From Nilaparvata lugens (lineage: Eukaryota > Arthropoda > Insecta > Hemiptera > Delphacidae): a stretch of 64,000 nucleotides of DNA. The stretch spans positions 31,531,484 through 31,595,483 of the forward strand of contig NC_052516.1 of NCBI RefSeq assembly GCF_014356525.2. Reading direction: 5' to 3'. Below, piece by piece: positions 30,693 to 64,000 of the stretch; position 1 is the stretch's first letter; each line of letters starts with the position of its first letter. The translations under genes and the position numbers were made by a program. The notes below the pieces were generated by a model. That model was not told where the DNA came from. It ran no database searches and saw only the letters and a list, made by a program, of their open reading frames with translations.

Positions 30693-30841
30693 TTCGGATG
30701 GACACGCTAAGCCGTCGGTCCCGGCTGCCTAAAAAGCAGTCGTTAGGTCATGTCAGAGGCCCTGAAATTGATCAGTTGCGACCTGAAAACTCTGACACCA
30801 GACCTGAGCCAGCCAGGTCACACGATATTATTATTATTATT
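30693..30841 (+). mobile_element. SINE-like insertion with 16-bp TSD (right arm)
   Basis: Mirror of 22045-22193. Direct repeats ACTTCAAGATTCATGT lie at 30677-30692 and 30842-30857. Confidence 0.85.
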
Positions 30842-31723
30842 ACTTCAAGATTCATGTGACCAAATTTGAAGAATTTCGGAACTAAAGCTTGTTCTAATAA
30901 TATTGAGCCACTATCAACGAAGCTTTTGTTCCATCAAACGTATAACAGAGTATATTGGTTTGATAATATTATTAAGATTTATAATTTCCCCAAGTCTCCA
31001 ACTTTGGAGTTTCTCAGAACAAAGTTTGTTCTAATAATCGAACCATCAAATCAACAATTATACGATTTTTGTTCTAATAATATTGAGCAACTATCAACTA
31101 AGCTTTTGTTCCATCAACAAAGTATAACAGAGTATCTTGGTTTGATAATATTATTAAGATTTATAATTTCTTCAAGTCTCCAACTTTGGAGTTCCTCAGA
31201 ACAGGGTTTGCTCTAATAATCGAATCATCAACAATTATGCGATTCCCCCAGAATAAAGCACAACGAATTATTTCACTATTGGTCACATTGAGAGATTCAA
31301 AAGCGACCAATTCTGTACCGTTTTTAGTATTTCGGAACAAAGTCTGTCCCAGCTTTACGGTAGCATCCCTAACTAGCAGGTGTATTCCGCCAGCATTAGA
31401 ATGCTAAAACCACTACAAAATCACTTTTTTAAAGTGGGATTCAACTGACCAATTTTGTTGTATTTTGGAACAAAGTCTGTTCCCACATCAACCTTCAAGT
31501 AAGGCACAATAAAATCACTTATTGATCACCAATTTTGTAGTATTTCGGAACAACGTTATTCAATTTTGTTGTATTTTGGAACAAAGTCTGTTCCTACTTC
31601 AACCTTCAATTAAGGCACAACAAAGTCACTTATTGATCACCAATTTTGTAGTTTTTCGGAACAACGTTAGTTCCCACTGAAAAACCTTCAACTAAGTTTG
31701 TTCCAGCAGAAGGCACAACAGAG

Positions 31724-61764
<30,041 letters not shown>

Positions 61765-62149
61765 CTGCAAAATATTACAATCATTTATTTATTCAAAAGT
61801 TTGTTATTGTTATTCATCTATGAATTTGCCATTCTCATTTATTTATTTGTAATCTGTTGAGTATGTATTTTTTCGGCATACTCACAACATTACTACTGAG
61901 CTTCCTGCAAAATATTACAATTATTTATTTATTCACAAGTTTGTTATTGTTATTTATTTATTTGCTATTGAATTATTGATAAGATTTGTAGAATATGCAT
62001 TTTTACGGCATTCTAACAACATTACTATACTTAGCTCCATGTTATAATAAATTGTTCAAATTTTCTGCCCAGAGAGCGTAGTCGGCGTGGACTTGTAAAT
62101 GAGGACAATTTTGTTGGCAACATTTTTAGTGCCGGTTGCACAACAACCG

Positions 62150-62249
62150 NNNNNNNNNNNNNNNNNNNNNNNNNNNNNNNNNNNNNNNNNNNNNNNNNNN
62201 NNNNNNNNNNNNNNNNNNNNNNNNNNNNNNNNNNNNNNNNNNNNNNNNN
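62150..62249. other. Assembly gap (100 N)
   Basis: A second run of exactly 100 N, upstream of the first visible kinase exon on the minus strand. True length unknown. Confidence 1.
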
Positions 62250-62289
62250 ATTCAAAATAACAGTATATTCAACTGAAAATACAATAAAA

Positions 62290-62640
62290 AAAATTTAGAG
62301 AAATTGAGTATGTTTGCGCGAATATTGGTTGTTGTAACAAGCTAGAAACAAAAGAATGACACTGAATATGATGTTCATATTGAACAATATAAGTTTTATT
62401 CAATAAACAATATATAAACTGAAAAAATTGAGAGAAATCGATTATGTATGTGAGACAATTATTGTTTTTTCTAACAAGCTAGTGCCAAGAAGAATGACAA
62501 TCTGAATATGAGATCTACATTGGACAATAGAAGTTTCATTTGATAAACATTATAAACTGAATATAATAGAAGAAATTTGAGAGAAATCAAGTATGTTCGT
62601 GAGACAATTGCCTGCTCTAACAAGCTAGAACCACGGAATA
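62290..62640 (+). repeat. 120-bp tandem repeat
   Basis: Three diverged units with AACAAGCTAG, AGAATGACA and ATAAACATTATAAACTGAA, directly after the gap. Confidence 0.65.
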
Positions 62641-63229
62641 AGGAAACCAATGCATAATCAATATTGTACTATAATCAATGGTAATTCCCGAGTACTCCAC
62701 CCCGTGCTAGATCTAAGAAGAATGACAATCTATATACTGAGATCCACCTCAATCTTCTTTACTCCTTATGTAGGACTACATTATCACATCCATATAACCA
62801 ATTGATGGCAAATAAAAAGAATTGAAATTGAAATTGAAATTGAAATTGTGACAGTCTAAAAACACTCACATCAATACTCCGCATCCAACCAACTCTGACA
62901 GTCTGAAATCCTTACAAAATTCCCAGGATGAGAGAAATTGAGTAGGCTAAGAGGAGTAGGGGGAGCAAGAACGTAATTGTGTCATAAAGAAAGTTCTATT
63001 ACTCTCAAGCCCCAGGCTTTTTACGGTCTTTGAACGTTGCTGAAATTCATTTTTGAAAGGCTGTGCCGTGCCTATAACTCTGCATATAACCCTACATTCG
63101 GCTATAAACGTTGAGAAAAACGTTGATATAACCAGATCCACTTGAAACTGACAGAGTTCTCTTGGAAAATGGATTTATGCTACCTATTTCATCAATACTG
63201 ACTGTAAATCGGAGTATAAGCCTTTTTTT

Positions 63230-63680
63230 GTAGGCCATAAATGCATGCCAATCGCGTTCCAGTCAGCATTAGTTAAATGGGGAACATTGTTGTTGTTTAT
63301 GAGGTATTCTGACAGTTTTAAGTGAATTGTGCCTGGATTTTGTAGACTATAAATGCATGCCAATCAAGTTCCAGTCAGCATCACTCAGATGGAAAACATT
63401 GATGTATTTTATGAAGAATCCTGACAGGATTAAGTGAATTGTGCCTGAATTTTGTAGACCATCAATGTATGCCAATCGAGTTCCAGTCAGCATCACTCAA
63501 ACGGAAAACATTTATGTATTTTATGAAGAATCCTGACAGGATTAAGTGAATTGTGCCTGGATTTTGTAGACCATCAATGTATGCCAATCGAGTTCCAGTC
63601 AGCATCATTTAAATGGAAAACAATGATGTAGTTTATGAAGAATCCTCACAGTTTCAAGTGAATTGTGCCTGAATTTTGAA
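63230..63680 (+). repeat. 115-bp tandem repeat
   Basis: Four units with GCCAATCGAGTTCCAGTCAGC, TTTTATGAAGAATCCTGACAG and AAGTGAATTGTGCCTG. Confidence 0.8.
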
Positions 63681-64000
63681 TGGGGAGTATTCAGTTTATC
63701 CATGAGAAATGCTGAAACTTTTGAGTGAATCTGGGGCCTGTCAGCATTATATTCGAATGAGAAGCATTGGAATAATTCATAAGGGATACTGATAGTTTAA
63801 ACTGGAACTTACTCCAGTTTGAAGAGATACCCTGCGTTAAAGTGGGTTGTAAAGAGTTTTTTATTTGTGGCTCAAACAAAGTCTGGATACTTTATTATGT
63901 CTGGGAGTGAGTTTGAAATTTATATAGGAAAAGCGTTATAAATTGGGGGATATTGAATAATAAATGTGGATTTTGTTGGCCTTACACTGGAGTTGAATCA

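Larger units (their letters stand above)
61765..64000 (-). other. Upstream PKC intron with tandem repeats
   Basis: No coding exon recognised. Holds the second N gap, a tandem array of ~120-bp units with CTAACAAGCTAG (62290-62640), a non-LTR-like tail (ATTGAA)n near 62814-62847, and a tandem array of ~115-bp units (63230-63680). Confidence 0.6.

Overview
The window is insect nuclear DNA. It is AT-rich, has phase-consistent GT-AG introns, and is packed with MITEs, Helitrons, non-LTR retrotransposon fragments and minisatellites. The repeat mix looks hemipteran (planthopper- or leafhopper-like), but that is inference. There are two 100-N assembly gaps (28727-28826 and 62150-62249).

Large-scale layout: bases 1-24210 and about 28827-52935 are reverse-complement copies of each other, around a 4.6-kb unpaired segment that includes the first gap. 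Each arm holds the 3' exons of a novel-type (delta-like) protein kinase C gene and one large Polinton/Maverick-type element. The two kinase copies converge on the centre. Only the right (minus-strand) copy has the upstream kinase exons in the window (61764-58690). The outer arms match almost base for base except for single-base homopolymer indels; the inner arms (from about 19.2 kb on the left) also carry substitutions. A haplotig joined in inverted orientation at the gap explains this best; a true palindrome is the alternative.

The Polinton-type element is complete in the right arm (41548-55004, 13.5 kb). It has AGTAGAG...CTCTACT ends and a perfect 6-bp target duplication, TTGTTA, and sits in the kinase intron just before the exon that starts the catalytic loop. 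It is composite. Unit 1 carries four small structural or accessory ORFs (104, 91, 330 and 113 codons), a large gene of about 790 codons and a coiled-coil fibre-like gene. Unit 2 is a 6.6-kb mini-element with 1.7-1.9-kb inverted ends that carries only the large gene. No polymerase B, integrase, ATPase or protease was seen, so the element is non-autonomous or depends on a helper.

The most interesting object is the large gene. It lies in a roughly 2.99-kb cassette with its own inverted ends (CATATAGGTAAG...CTTACCTATATG), promoter and polyadenylation signal, and the cassette appears in three or four copies joined to different flanks. The protein has motifs that recall rolling-circle-type replication initiators (tentative), a bipartite basic stretch and a coiled coil. 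The 330-codon protein ends in a half BIR-like zinc finger.

The rest is kinase introns and 3' flank filled with repeats: an 86-bp minisatellite, a 3' flank satellite of about 140 bp, three short Helitron families, several hairpin MITEs, a tRNA-like element, and a SINE-like insertion with a 16-bp target duplication. A second gene probably starts near 27970, where two DRE motifs (TATCGATA) precede an initiator.
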